Shown: positions 7,459 through 16,001, counted from the stretch's first letter. The stretch: DNA of 64,000 nucleotides from Flavobacteriales bacterium (GCA_027491075.1 JAIXWX010000006.1:38105-102104); one strand, 5' to 3'. Translations and numbers: made by a program. The notes: generated from the letters alone by a model not told the origin.

Positions 7459-8631
7459 ATGCCAAAAATTCTTATCATTGACGATGAAGCCGCAATCCGT
7501 GGTGCATTAAAAGAAATTCTTGAATATGAATCTTTTACTGTTGAAGAAGCCGCTGACGGGGAAGCAGGTTTGAAGATGTCCGAAAAAGAGAATTTCGATC
7601 TCATCTTCTGTGATATCAAAATGCCCAGAATGGACGGCATGGAAGTGCTCGAAAAACTCAAGGAAAAAGGAATAGAAACACCTGTAATAATTATAACTGG
7701 TCATGGTACCATCGATACTGCCGTGGAGGCCTTGAAAAAAGGCGCTTACGATTTTATTCAAAAGCCGTTGGATCTAAATAGGGTTTTAGTTACTGTACGC
7801 AATGCCTCGAATCAAACAGCACTGATAAACGAAACAAAAACTCTTCGCAAAAAAGTCAATAAAGCACTCGGTTCTTCGATAATCGGAGAAAGCGCTCCGA
7901 TTAAAGAAATAAAAAACATGATCGACACGGTAGCTCCTACGGAAGCGCGTGTGCTCATTACAGGTGGAAATGGTTCTGGAAAGGAATTGGTTGCTCGCCA
8001 ACTTCATGAAAAATCTGAAAGAAACAATGGAGCTTTTATCGAAGTGAATTGTGCTGCGATTCCGAGCGAACTCATCGAAAGTGAATTATTTGGACACGAG
8101 AAAGGAGCCTTTACCAGCGCTATTAAAACAAGACAAGGTAAGTTCGAGCTTGCAGATGGGGGAACATTATTCTTAGATGAGATCGGGGATATGGCGCTCT
8201 CTGCGCAGGCAAAAGTTCTAAGGGCTTTACAAGAAAGTAAAATCACTAGAGTTGGAGGTGACAAAGACTTCAAAGTAAACGTTCGCATCTTCGCAGCAAC
8301 AAACAAGGATCTTCGCAAAGAAATTGCCGCTGGAAACTTCAGAGAAGACTTGTATCACCGTCTTTCGGTAATAGTCATTCGAGTACCTTCTTTGAATGAA
8401 CGAAAAGACGATATTCCTCTGTTAGCAGATCACTTTTTAAATCAAATAGCGGAAGAATACGGTCAACCTAAAAAAGAAATTACTGCTGGGGCCATAAAAG
8501 CACTTCAAAGTCTAGACTGGACCGGCAATATTCGGGAATTCCGAAATGTAATGGAACGTTTGGTTATTTTGAGTTCTAAATCAATAGATGAAAAAGCGGT
8601 TAAGGCTTATGCTACTCCGCACTTCGGGTAA
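7459..8631 (+). CDS. Response regulator with sigma-54 AAA+ domain, no DNA-binding domain
   Basis: An NtrC-type protein of 390 residues. The receiver domain (1-120) has the acidic pocket IIDDEA, phospho-acceptor D52 and the KP pair at 102-103. The AAA+ domain follows, with Walker A GGNGSGKE (169-176), the sigma-54 contact loop GAFTSA (216-221) and Walker B GGTLFLDE (234-241). The protein stops shortly after the AAA+ lid, with no Fis-type helix-turn-helix. The contact loop has Ser where GAFTGA has Gly. Such HTH-less forms occur in Bacteroidota. It may act from solution, or may not activate sigma-54 at all. No histidine kinase gene is nearby. Confidence 0.9.
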   Translation: MPKILIIDDEAAIRGALKEILEYESFTVEEAADGEAGLKMSEKENFDLIFCDIKMPRMDGMEVLEKLKEKGIETPVIIITGHGTIDTAVEALKKGAYDFIQKPLDLNRVLVTVRNASNQTALINETKTLRKKVNKALGSSIIGESAPIKEIKNMIDTVAPTEARVLITGGNGSGKELVARQLHEKSERNNGAFIEVNCAAIPSELIESELFGHEKGAFTSAIKTRQGKFELADGGTLFLDEIGDMALSAQAKVLRALQESKITRVGGDKDFKVNVRIFAATNKDLRKEIAAGNFREDLYHRLSVIVIRVPSLNERKDDIPLLADHFLNQIAEEYGQPKKEITAGAIKALQSLDWTGNIREFRNVMERLVILSSKSIDEKAVKAYATPHFG

Positions 8632-8633
8632 TA

Positions 8634-9746
8634 CTACTTTTTCTTTCTGATTAGAAAAATACTATTGGCCGCTAGCACTGCAATGGAACCGACAATTAAA
8701 AAGCTCATATTCGGCGTTCTTGCAGGAGTAAGAAATGTGAGTGTGATCACGACAATTGTGTATCCATACAGCACACCACAGACTTGCCTGTGATTCAATC
8801 CCAAAGAAAGCAGCTTGTGGTGTATGTGATTCTTGTCTGCTGAAAAAGGCGATCTACCTTGACGCATCCGGATTATAAATACTCGCAAGGTGTCAATAAG
8901 CGGATAGGCTAAAATGGCCATGGCTAATACCGGTTTCGAAACTTCTTTCATCACCGTTGACATTTGCGCAGGAGGAAATTCAATCATTTTCATTACAAGA
9001 ACGTACAGCACCACACCAATAATCAGTGATCCACTGTCGCCCATGAAAATTTTCGCAGGCTGCCAATTAAAGACTAAAAACCCAACCAGTGAACCTGCCA
9101 ATCCCGTTCCCAGCAACGCAAGAGGAAGATCACCAGTTCGGTAAAACCAATAGGCAAAAACACCACTTGCAATACAGCCTATTCCTGCTGCCAAACCATC
9201 CACTCCATCAATTAAGTTGATCGCGTTTACGATTACGATATAAATAAAAAGGGATAGGGCTGCGCTTACAAAAAAAGGCAACTCATCCACATAAAATAAG
9301 CCCCAGAATTGTGTGAGACGGATATCTGCCATGAACACCAAGATGGATCCCACGATCACATGAACCATCAACTTCTTCCAAGGACTCACTCCGATGATAT
9401 CATCTTTTAAGCCCAAAAAAAACAAAATAAACATGCACGCTACCAAATACTTGAATTCATTTAGCGCACCCAAAACATCATAATTGGTGCCCACTTGTCT
9501 GCTATAGCGAGAGGGAAACCACAAAGAATAAGAGATAATTGTTCCTGCGAAAATCATAATTCCACCAATAGTAGGAACACTCCTTCTATGAAGCTTTCGC
9601 TCATCTCCAGGCTCATCGACCAAGTGCTTGAGTTTTGCTACCTTAATGAGCACAGGCATTGCAATCAAGACAAGAAAAAAAGCAGTAAGAAATGACAATA
9701 TCAACTCGACCAAGGCTCTCTTTGCGTTAAGGATTATTACATCCAA
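8634..9746 (-). CDS. WecA/MraY-like sugar-phosphate undecaprenyl transferase
   Basis: A polytopic membrane enzyme (about ten hydrophobic segments) of the glycosyltransferase family 4 type that transfers a HexNAc-1-phosphate from UDP-sugar to undecaprenyl phosphate, starting O-antigen or capsule synthesis. Family signatures are NAINLIDGVDGLAAG, the MGDSGSL loop, and the cytoplasmic DKNHIHHKL motif. The start is uncertain: the TTG at 9746 lies inside a TACCTTTG promoter-like element, so translation may start downstream, for example at the TTG at 9713, which has an AAAGAGAG stretch before it. It follows the Wzi-like gene closely in a surface-glycan block. Confidence 0.88.
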   Translation of the reverse strand: MDVIILNAKRALVELILSFLTAFFLVLIAMPVLIKVAKLKHLVDEPGDERKLHRRSVPTIGGIMIFAGTIISYSLWFPSRYSRQVGTNYDVLGALNEFKYLVACMFILFFLGLKDDIIGVSPWKKLMVHVIVGSILVFMADIRLTQFWGLFYVDELPFFVSAALSLFIYIVIVNAINLIDGVDGLAAGIGCIASGVFAYWFYRTGDLPLALLGTGLAGSLVGFLVFNWQPAKIFMGDSGSLIIGVVLYVLVMKMIEFPPAQMSTVMKEVSKPVLAMAILAYPLIDTLRVFIIRMRQGRSPFSADKNHIHHKLLSLGLNHRQVCGVLYGYTIVVITLTFLTPARTPNMSFLIVGSIAVLAANSIFLIRKKK

Positions 9747-9751
9747 AGGTA
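9744..9751 (-). promoter_or_regulatory. Candidate promoter, -7 element TACCTTTG
   Basis: An exact TAnnTTTG match on the minus strand at the junction between the Wzi-like gene and the WecA-like gene. It overlaps the most upstream TTG start of the latter, which argues that the real start is further in. No TTTG is seen at the usual distance upstream. Confidence 0.3.
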
Positions 9752-11233
9752 TTAAAAATCGAAGTACCTATTATGAAGGTTGGTGCGTATGGATATAAAA
9801 TAAATCCATTCTGTATAGCCCAAATCTCTATGAATCACAGACAAGGATATTTGAGAGTTCGTCTTTGGGTTTACAAAATAACCCGCCTCCAATTCCATAT
9901 GTCTTTGTAAATCACTTGATAGGTGGGTGTTCCACATCACAATCCTACTTCGAAAAATCAATCTTCTGAACCGGTAATCCAATAAACCGATCCATTCTTG
10001 ATTTGTAGCAAAACTTGGATGACCCAATGGCTGATTGAAATGAGAAACAGATTGCAACATAGAGGATCCGGCGTACGCTTCACTTCCCAACTGGTTAAAC
10101 TCCAATTGAAAATCCAAACCCTTGAACACCGCATCAAAAAGTTTTACTCCCATTTGATACCCTTGTGATTCTCCTTCCGTGTTGTTGACAAGCCATTGAC
10201 TGTACAATACTATTCCGTCAAACGGTTCAAACCTCAGATTGATTCCAGCATAAGTATTATTCGCTCCCTGCCAGCCTTCTGTGGCAACAGAGGCCCCAAT
10301 CAAAGGAACATAAGCATTCCAAGGCAGATTATAGGTTTGAAGGCTATCAACCCTTCTCCACATTGTAGCCTCAAACAATCCCAGTTCAAGCCTTTTACTA
10401 GGTTTAAAACTCAAATAATTAAAACTTGCGGTTTTCCTTTTAAATAAAGATTCTGGCACATCCCTTCTCGGCAATCTTTCCAGCGATTGCAAAGCGCTGT
10501 ATGAAGTAAAATATTTCAATTTACCATCCATGAAAGACCACTCGCTTCTCAAAGATGGAAACGCAAAGGACGCATCGCTCCATAGCAGACTTCTGTAGCC
10601 AAAGCCTACGAATTGTTTGTCATATACTAAATCTAATTTCCAATTCTTCAAAACCTGATAACGCATGCCCGCAAAACTCATACTATGGTCATACCCATTT
10701 TGCCGATAATCTTTGACGCGGCCTAAGCCAGGAAATACACCCACAGAATCAATATAAACACTTTGATAGTAAGGTGTGACCCTTTGCATTTCGTAAAAAC
10801 CGGTATAGAAAGTGAATTTTTTCCCAAGGTCTCCTGATGCCATTAGACCGCGCATATTGGTAAAAACGAATCGATTTTCGTTTCTATCGCTACGTTCGCT
10901 GAAATCTCGACCTGAGCTGAAATCATAAAGCACATCAAGAGCTAAGCGGTAGTCTTCCCGTTTAATCTGAGCGGTATGGTCCCGAAAAAGAGCGGCAGTG
11001 AGATCATAATAGTACTTAGCAGTGTCTTTACCAAAAAATCTCATTAGACTATCTGGCACTTCGTTCTTAAAAAAAGGCTTAACTGCTAAATGAACTTGAG
11101 TTCTTTGGTTGGTCTTTGATCTTTCTACTTCTTGCCAAACATCTCGATGCATTGGTAAAAAACTCTGACCGAATAATTGCTCGGTTGAATGCAATAAGCA
11201 AACTAAAAATATTAGTATGAACCGAACTTTCAT
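9752..11233 (-). CDS. Outer-membrane beta-barrel protein, Wzi-like
   Basis: A 493-residue protein with a signal peptide (cleavage after about residue 22, LFGQ) followed by beta-strand-rich sequence with many aromatic residues and a C-terminal aromatic strand ending HNRYFDF, typical of outer-membrane barrels. The central segment FVGFGYRSLLWSD, then PSLR, resembles the Wzi capsule-assembly family, where the barrel anchors capsule at the outer membrane. The ATG overlaps the fcl stop as ATGA, and an 18-bp palindrome (11221-11238) spans that junction. The glycan genes around it support a surface-polysaccharide role, but the family call is by pattern only. Confidence 0.6.
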   Translation of the reverse strand: MKVRFILIFLVCLLHSTEQLFGQSFLPMHRDVWQEVERSKTNQRTQVHLAVKPFFKNEVPDSLMRFFGKDTAKYYYDLTAALFRDHTAQIKREDYRLALDVLYDFSSGRDFSERSDRNENRFVFTNMRGLMASGDLGKKFTFYTGFYEMQRVTPYYQSVYIDSVGVFPGLGRVKDYRQNGYDHSMSFAGMRYQVLKNWKLDLVYDKQFVGFGYRSLLWSDASFAFPSLRSEWSFMDGKLKYFTSYSALQSLERLPRRDVPESLFKRKTASFNYLSFKPSKRLELGLFEATMWRRVDSLQTYNLPWNAYVPLIGASVATEGWQGANNTYAGINLRFEPFDGIVLYSQWLVNNTEGESQGYQMGVKLFDAVFKGLDFQLEFNQLGSEAYAGSSMLQSVSHFNQPLGHPSFATNQEWIGLLDYRFRRLIFRSRIVMWNTHLSSDLQRHMELEAGYFVNPKTNSQISLSVIHRDLGYTEWIYFISIRTNLHNRYFDF

Positions 11234-11238
11234 TCGGT
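11221..11238. repeat. Palindromic repeat ACCGAACTTTCATTCGGT, copy 1
   Basis: An 18-bp inverted repeat (ACCGAA arms) found exactly again at 45021 and with one base changed at 24861. This copy covers the last codons and stop of fcl and the first codons of the Wzi-like gene, including the ATGA overlap. Confidence 0.75.
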
Positions 11239-12168
11239 AGGTAAATTTAATTTCTTAAAAAGTTCATATACCGATTTAATACCCTCCTCCAATTGAATTC
11301 GATGTTTCCAACCGAAACTTTCAATTCTCGAAACGTCCATTAACTTGCGAGGTGTCCCATTTGGTTTATCGGTGTTCCACTCTACCTTTCCTTCAAATCC
11401 AACAATACGTTGTATCATTTGAGACAAATCTCGGATACTCAAATCCTCCCCTGTTCCTACATTTACAAAAAGCCTTTCATTGTAGCTCTCCATTAAAAAC
11501 AGCGACGCTTCTGCAAGGTCATCTACATGTAGAAACTCTCTCAATGGACTTCCATCTCCCCAAAGTTCTACTTTCTCAAGGCCTTTTACTTTCGCGGTAT
11601 GAAACTTTCGTATCATGGCCGGAAGTACATGCGAATTCATTAGATCATAATTATCATTCGGGCCATACAAGTTGGTCGGCATCGCACTGATGAAATTGGA
11701 GGCATATTGATCTCTATACGCCTCACATAACTTTATACCCGCAATTTTGGCAATGGCATAGGGTTCATTAGTCGCCTCTAATAAGCCGGTCAACAGCGCT
11801 TCCTCCTTCAATGGTTGCTGCGCCATTTTCGGGTATATACAAGAAGAACCCAAGAAAAGCAACTTTGAAACTTTGAACTCGTGCGCGGAGTGAATCACAT
11901 TGGCTTCAATCATCAAGTTCTCGTAGATAAAGTCCGCGCGATAGGTATTATTTGCATAAATACCACCCACTTTCGCCGCCGCTAAAAAAACGAACTCTGG
12001 CTTTTCTAGCTCAAAAAACCTACGCACTGCAGCTTGATCTCTCAAATCTAGCTCAGACGAAGTGCGGGTAATCAATCGATTAAATCCTCTCTGCTGTAGC
12101 GCCCTTACAATGGCACTTCCTACCATGCCGCGATGCCCTGCGATATAAATTTTGGAGTCAAGATTCAT
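11230..12168 (-). CDS. fcl: GDP-L-fucose synthase
   Basis: A short-chain dehydrogenase-type enzyme that epimerises and reduces GDP-4-keto-6-deoxy-mannose to GDP-L-fucose, a donor for surface glycans. The Rossmann motif GHRGMVGSA is at 11-19, the active-site Ser/Cys are in GSSCIYP (107-113), and the YxxxK pair is Y137/K141. The length of 312 residues is normal. The partner gene gmd is not in the window. It has the best promoter of the cluster, TTTG-N20-TAGGTTTG, ending 4 nt before the ATG, so it should be transcribed independently and without a leader. Confidence 0.96.
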   Translation of the reverse strand: MNLDSKIYIAGHRGMVGSAIVRALQQRGFNRLITRTSSELDLRDQAAVRRFFELEKPEFVFLAAAKVGGIYANNTYRADFIYENLMIEANVIHSAHEFKVSKLLFLGSSCIYPKMAQQPLKEEALLTGLLEATNEPYAIAKIAGIKLCEAYRDQYASNFISAMPTNLYGPNDNYDLMNSHVLPAMIRKFHTAKVKGLEKVELWGDGSPLREFLHVDDLAEASLFLMESYNERLFVNVGTGEDLSIRDLSQMIQRIVGFEGKVEWNTDKPNGTPRKLMDVSRIESFGWKHRIQLEEGIKSVYELFKKLNLPTE

Positions 12169-12172
12169 GGTA

Positions 12173-12204
12173 CAAACCTACCATATTACCCTTTAACATC
12201 CAAA
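12173..12204 (-). promoter_or_regulatory. fcl promoter, TTTG-N20-TAGGTTTG
   Basis: On the minus strand a -33 TTTG (12201-12204) is separated by exactly 20 bp from the -7 element TAGGTTTG (12173-12180), the full Bacteroidota consensus. The -7 box ends 4 nt before the fcl ATG, so the start site should fall on or next to the start codon. The -33 box lies inside the 3' end of the permease gene. Confidence 0.7.
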
Positions 12205-13220
12205 GCATCTCTCAGACCATTGCCCACCATCATGAAACTCAAAACCAAAAACATAATCAAAAGTCCAGGTAAGATCGCCAAATACGCCATGTCCGTTGTG
12301 ATGTATGCGTAGTGTTCACGAATAATGTTGCCCCAACTAGGAGTTGGAATCTTTGCTCCCAGACCCAAAAAACTCAAACCTGCCTCAATGAGTATGGCTG
12401 AGGCAAAATTTGCAGCAGCTATAACAATCACGGGGGACCATATATTGGGTAAAATTTCCTTGAACATAATTCTCCAATCAGAAGATCCCATCGCTCGAGC
12501 CGCTTCAATAAATTCTCTTTCTCTAATTGCCAGCACTTGACCTCTCACCAATCGCGCTACTTCCACCCACATTGTTAAACCAACAGCCAAAAAAATCTTC
12601 CAAAAACCTGTACCGAAAGTAAAGGTAATGGCCATCACCAAGAGTAAAGTGGGGACAGACCAAACCACATTGGTAAACCACATGAGCACTGCATCCACAG
12701 CACCTCGGTAATAGCCTGCAACAAGACCAATCAAAATGCCTATGATCAAAGAAATGAACACTGCCACCGCACCTACTGATAGCGACACTACTGTGCCCGC
12801 CATCAATCGAGAGAGCAGATCACGTCCATACTTGTCAGTACCAAGCCAGTAGGTTCTTTCCTTCACATTTTTCAAGTTGTTTAACGAAACAATCTTCCCA
12901 CTCTCCATGGAGGTCGACTCCCAAAATTCTCCTTGCTTTACCGGAGGCCCAGAGAGTAAAATTTCTCTTTGCCCAAGACTATTTCCTCCCGCAGTCCAAT
13001 AGCTCAACCTTGAAGTTGAAGCACTTTCTCCCTCTCTCATCACCCAAACCTTGAAACCTGGCGACTTGCCTCCAATTACCAAGTGCTGATTATTAGCATC
13101 GACTGTATCATCTGGTCGAATAATTGGACCAAGCAAGGAAACCAAAAAGCATAAAAAAATAAAGACTACCCCCAATAATGCGAGCCGATTCTTACAAAAC
13201 TTTTTAATGGCCTTTTGCAT
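12186..13220 (-). CDS. OppC/DppC-like ABC transporter permease, orphan
   Basis: An inner-membrane permease subunit of the peptide/nickel class. Residues 13-33 form the first membrane segment and are followed by an extracytoplasmic insert of roughly 80 residues. The core then begins with YWLGTDKYGRDLLSRLMAG, as in OppC, and includes the coupling motif EAARAMGSSDWRIMFKEILP and about five more membrane helices. No OppB-type permease, ATPase or binding protein is next to it; it follows a glycosyltransferase by 2 bp and precedes fcl. The partners may be encoded elsewhere. The substrate is unknown. Confidence 0.88.
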   Translation of the reverse strand: MQKAIKKFCKNRLALLGVVFIFLCFLVSLLGPIIRPDDTVDANNQHLVIGGKSPGFKVWVMREGESASTSRLSYWTAGGNSLGQREILLSGPPVKQGEFWESTSMESGKIVSLNNLKNVKERTYWLGTDKYGRDLLSRLMAGTVVSLSVGAVAVFISLIIGILIGLVAGYYRGAVDAVLMWFTNVVWSVPTLLLVMAITFTFGTGFWKIFLAVGLTMWVEVARLVRGQVLAIREREFIEAARAMGSSDWRIMFKEILPNIWSPVIVIAAANFASAILIEAGLSFLGLGAKIPTPSWGNIIREHYAYITTDMAYLAILPGLLIMFLVLSFMMVGNGLRDALDVKG

Positions 13221-13222
13221 AG

Positions 13223-14332
13223 TTAGTACTTTATGATTCTATTCTTCCAACTTGGTTTATAGAACACAGATGCCAAAGTTATAATGAATACATAAAAAGG
13301 ATATAACAGCGCCAATAATACAACACGATTTACAGAAGTAGAGCGACTAAATCGCAGATTCATGTTCCAAATCAATGCCGCATCCCACAACGTTTTTAAA
13401 AGAAAAAAAAGCAAGAATTGGGCTGGATCAAACAACAAAAAAAAGAACCAGCCACATTGTAATATAAGAAGTAATGCTCCAAAAAACAATATGTATGAAT
13501 CTCTGAGAAAAACCGTTTTACCTGCCCAACGCACTCGCTGTCTAAAAAAATTATTCCATCGTTTCTCTGTTTCGATTTCTATGATTAAACTCTGACTGAA
13601 TGCATACTTCAATTGACCCTTTTCTTTCACCGCTTGTAGTAAAAACATATCATCTCCTGAGGATATATCCAGTCTTAATTTGTCAATATGCGCATAATAA
13701 AAATCTCGTTTAAAAAATAAATTTGCTCCATTACACATTAGTGCATTTCCGCTCATGGCGGAAGCACCTGTCACCGCGGTTAAAGATGAAAATTCCGTCT
13801 CTTGTAAGTTTCCAAAAAACGAATCATCGCTCTTAGCAAATACTGGCAAGATCACTAAATCCATGTTCGTGTTTTCTGAAATAGATATGACGCTTTCAAG
13901 CCAATGTTGAGGTAAAATAACATCCGCATCTAACGTAATCACGAAGGGAGATGAAACCAATTTCATCCCACTCCAAACGGTCATTTTCTTCCCTGGACCC
14001 TCAGTAGGAATGAGCACAATGTTCGCGTGATTTTTTACCACCTCGTTGATTTCCTCCAGAGTGCTATCCGTTGAGTGATCATTGACAAGAATTATCTTCA
14101 AATCAGGAAAATTCTTCGACTCTTCTATAAGTTGATTCAGTAATCTCAATAATCGAAAGGATTCATTTCGAAATGGAATGACCAGCGATAACGTCTCCCC
14201 TTTTCCGTTAATTCCATTTCTTAGATTCATCTTGGCTTTCTTCCAAAGCAAAATCCACCTGGTAAGAATTCCTAGATAAATTCCAAGAGCAACTAAAAAA
14301 AACACAATTAAGAATACCTTCAAGATGTACAT
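13223..14332 (-). CDS. Membrane-bound family 2 glycosyltransferase
   Basis: A processive-type GT2 enzyme of 369 residues: one N-terminal membrane helix (about 5-27), a GT-A domain beginning LSLVIPFRNE, the metal-binding DAD motif in LDADV, a likely catalytic acidic patch SSGDDMF, and the QRVRW motif (R-QxxRW type) before three C-terminal membrane helices. The layout resembles enzymes that add sugars to lipids or build polysaccharide at the inner membrane. It starts the leftward glycan block and is divergent from ruvC with only 26 bp between start codons. Substrate unknown. Confidence 0.9.
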   Translation of the reverse strand: MYILKVFLIVFFLVALGIYLGILTRWILLWKKAKMNLRNGINGKGETLSLVIPFRNESFRLLRLLNQLIEESKNFPDLKIILVNDHSTDSTLEEINEVVKNHANIVLIPTEGPGKKMTVWSGMKLVSSPFVITLDADVILPQHWLESVISISENTNMDLVILPVFAKSDDSFFGNLQETEFSSLTAVTGASAMSGNALMCNGANLFFKRDFYYAHIDKLRLDISSGDDMFLLQAVKEKGQLKYAFSQSLIIEIETEKRWNNFFRQRVRWAGKTVFLRDSYILFFGALLLILQCGWFFFLLFDPAQFLLFFLLKTLWDAALIWNMNLRFSRSTSVNRVVLLALLYPFYVFIITLASVFYKPSWKNRIIKY

Positions 14333-14358
14333 TTACCGCAAATAACAGAAGAATCCGC

Positions 14359-14922
14359 GTGAGTGCAAAAGAAAGAATCATTCTAGGTATAGATCCTGGG
14401 ACCAACATCCTTGGATACGGTATTATTAAAGCGGAAGGAAAAAAAATGAGCTTGATTGCTCTCGGGGTTATTCACTTAGAGAAAATTGAAGACCATCATC
14501 TCAAACTTTCAAAAATTTTCGAGCGTTGCATTGAGTTGATTGAAGGTTTTCATCCTGACGAGTTGGCTATCGAAGCTCCTTTCTTTGGGAAGAATGTTCA
14601 ATCCATGCTCAAATTGGGGCGGGCACAAGGCGTGGCCATCGCGGCCGCTTTGAGCAGGCAAATTCCAGTTGTAGAATATGCACCACGAAAAATCAAACAA
14701 AGTATTACAGGAAATGGCGCAGCCTCTAAAGAACAAGTGGCAGCAATGCTTCAACAAACTCTAAAAATACCTTCCTCGGATATGCCCTCAAAACTCGATG
14801 CTACGGATGGACTTGCTGCTGCTGTATGTCATTTTTATCAGAGCAATACTGCAATAGGGACAGGAAAGAGTTATTCGGGTTGGTCGTCTTTCTTAAAAGA
14901 CAATCCTGGAAGAGTGAAGTAA
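14359..14922 (+). CDS. ruvC: Crossover junction endodeoxyribonuclease RuvC
   Basis: RuvC cuts Holliday junctions at the end of homologous recombination, working with RuvAB. The acidic catalytic residues are visible: D12 in LGIDPGT, E72 in LAIEAPFFGKN, and D147/D150 in LDATDG. The segment SMLKLGRAQG and the KIKQSITGNG stretch are typical of the family. The protein has 187 residues. The start is GTG. No ruvA or ruvB is in the window. The stop codon is directly adjacent to the convergent ddl stop. Confidence 0.96.
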   Translation: MSAKERIILGIDPGTNILGYGIIKAEGKKMSLIALGVIHLEKIEDHHLKLSKIFERCIELIEGFHPDELAIEAPFFGKNVQSMLKLGRAQGVAIAAALSRQIPVVEYAPRKIKQSITGNGAASKEQVAAMLQQTLKIPSSDMPSKLDATDGLAAAVCHFYQSNTAIGTGKSYSGWSSFLKDNPGRVK

Positions 14923-15888
14923 CTAGAAACTACTATCTAGTACCGCAGAAATCAATTCTGTTTTATTTATACCCACTACCGCTGCCTGTTGTGGAATAAT
15001 TGAAGCCTCTGTAAATCCAGGAACTGTATTCACTTCCACTACAAAAATTTCTTCTTCTCTTATGAGAAAATCAACCCTTATCATTCCTCGGCAGTCCAGT
15101 CTTTTATAAATGTCTTCACATGACCTCTGAATTCTATCCCTCAGGGAATCATCTATCCTGGCCGGAGTAATTTCTTCAGAAGCACCTTGATACTTTGCTT
15201 CAAAGTCGAAAAACTCTTTCTTAGAAACTATTTCCGTTACTGGTAGAGCAGTTACTTTTCCTTGGTAAACAATGACTCCACAGGTTACTTCTGTACCCGC
15301 AATAAACTCCTCGATAATGACTTCTGTATCTTCTTTAAAAGCTTTGTCCAATGCCAAATGCATGTCCTCTGCTAGATTGACTCTGGAAGTCCCAATACTG
15401 CTACCTCCATTGTTGGGCTTTACAAAACAAGGCAATCCCAAATTTTGTATAATAAAGGATACGCTATAAGACTCTTGCTTCTTCAATACAATAGACTTTG
15501 CCACAGAATAGCCAAGCGTACCAAGAAGACGCGTGGTGGCTTTCTTGTTAAAAGTCGTTGCCATGTTTAGTACATCCCCAGTCGTATGCGGTATTCCGAG
15601 CATAGCAAAATATCCTTGAAGCAATCCATTTTCTCCAGGTGTTCCATGAACGATAATGAAAGCTCCTTCAAACTGGATTTTTAAACCATCTTTCATTACG
15701 GAAAAATCATTTTTATCCACGTCCACTTGCACCCCGTTCACTTCCGCGTACCATCCCGTCGTGGCAATGACAACTTTAATAGGATCGAATCTCTTACGAT
15801 CGATATTATTCATGACCATTGCCGCGCTCTTCATCGAAACAGCGGCTTCTCCGCTATATCCTCCACATACTACTGCTATTCGCTTCAT
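14923..15888 (-). CDS. ddl: D-alanine--D-alanine ligase
   Basis: An ATP-grasp ligase that makes the D-Ala-D-Ala dipeptide of peptidoglycan. The 321-residue protein starts with the VVCGGYSGEAAVS loop, has HGTPGENGLLQGYFAMLGIP, the ATP-binding KPNNGGSSIGTSRV segment, the RVDFLIREE block and the C-terminal VNTVPGFTEASIIPQQA. It is cytosolic. It sits alone on its strand, back to back with the C1 peptidase gene and convergent with ruvC. Confidence 0.96.
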   Translation of the reverse strand: MKRIAVVCGGYSGEAAVSMKSAAMVMNNIDRKRFDPIKVVIATTGWYAEVNGVQVDVDKNDFSVMKDGLKIQFEGAFIIVHGTPGENGLLQGYFAMLGIPHTTGDVLNMATTFNKKATTRLLGTLGYSVAKSIVLKKQESYSVSFIIQNLGLPCFVKPNNGGSSIGTSRVNLAEDMHLALDKAFKEDTEVIIEEFIAGTEVTCGVIVYQGKVTALPVTEIVSKKEFFDFEAKYQGASEEITPARIDDSLRDRIQRSCEDIYKRLDCRGMIRVDFLIREEEIFVVEVNTVPGFTEASIIPQQAAVVGINKTELISAVLDSSF

Positions 15889-15989
15889 ACCGTCTATTTT
15901 TTACGAAAATGAATATTAAAAGGGCTACTTTTCTTTTTTAAAGACCATACTTTAAACAACGAAGTGTTTATCCTCGTTATGAAATTCAT

Positions 15990-15997
15990 TATACTTG
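15990..15997 (+). promoter_or_regulatory. Candidate C1 peptidase promoter, -7 element TATACTTG
   Basis: TATACTTG, one base from TAnnTTTG, is followed by CAAC and the ATG at 16002. The same CAAC-ATG layout occurs at purK and the YdeI-like gene. A TTTA sits 19 bp upstream (15967-15970). Confidence 0.45.
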
Positions 15998-16001
15998 CAA
16001 C

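Noticed and set aside
9740..9742. ATG just inside the WecA-like gene as its start
   Set aside because: It is in a different reading frame from the conserved protein.
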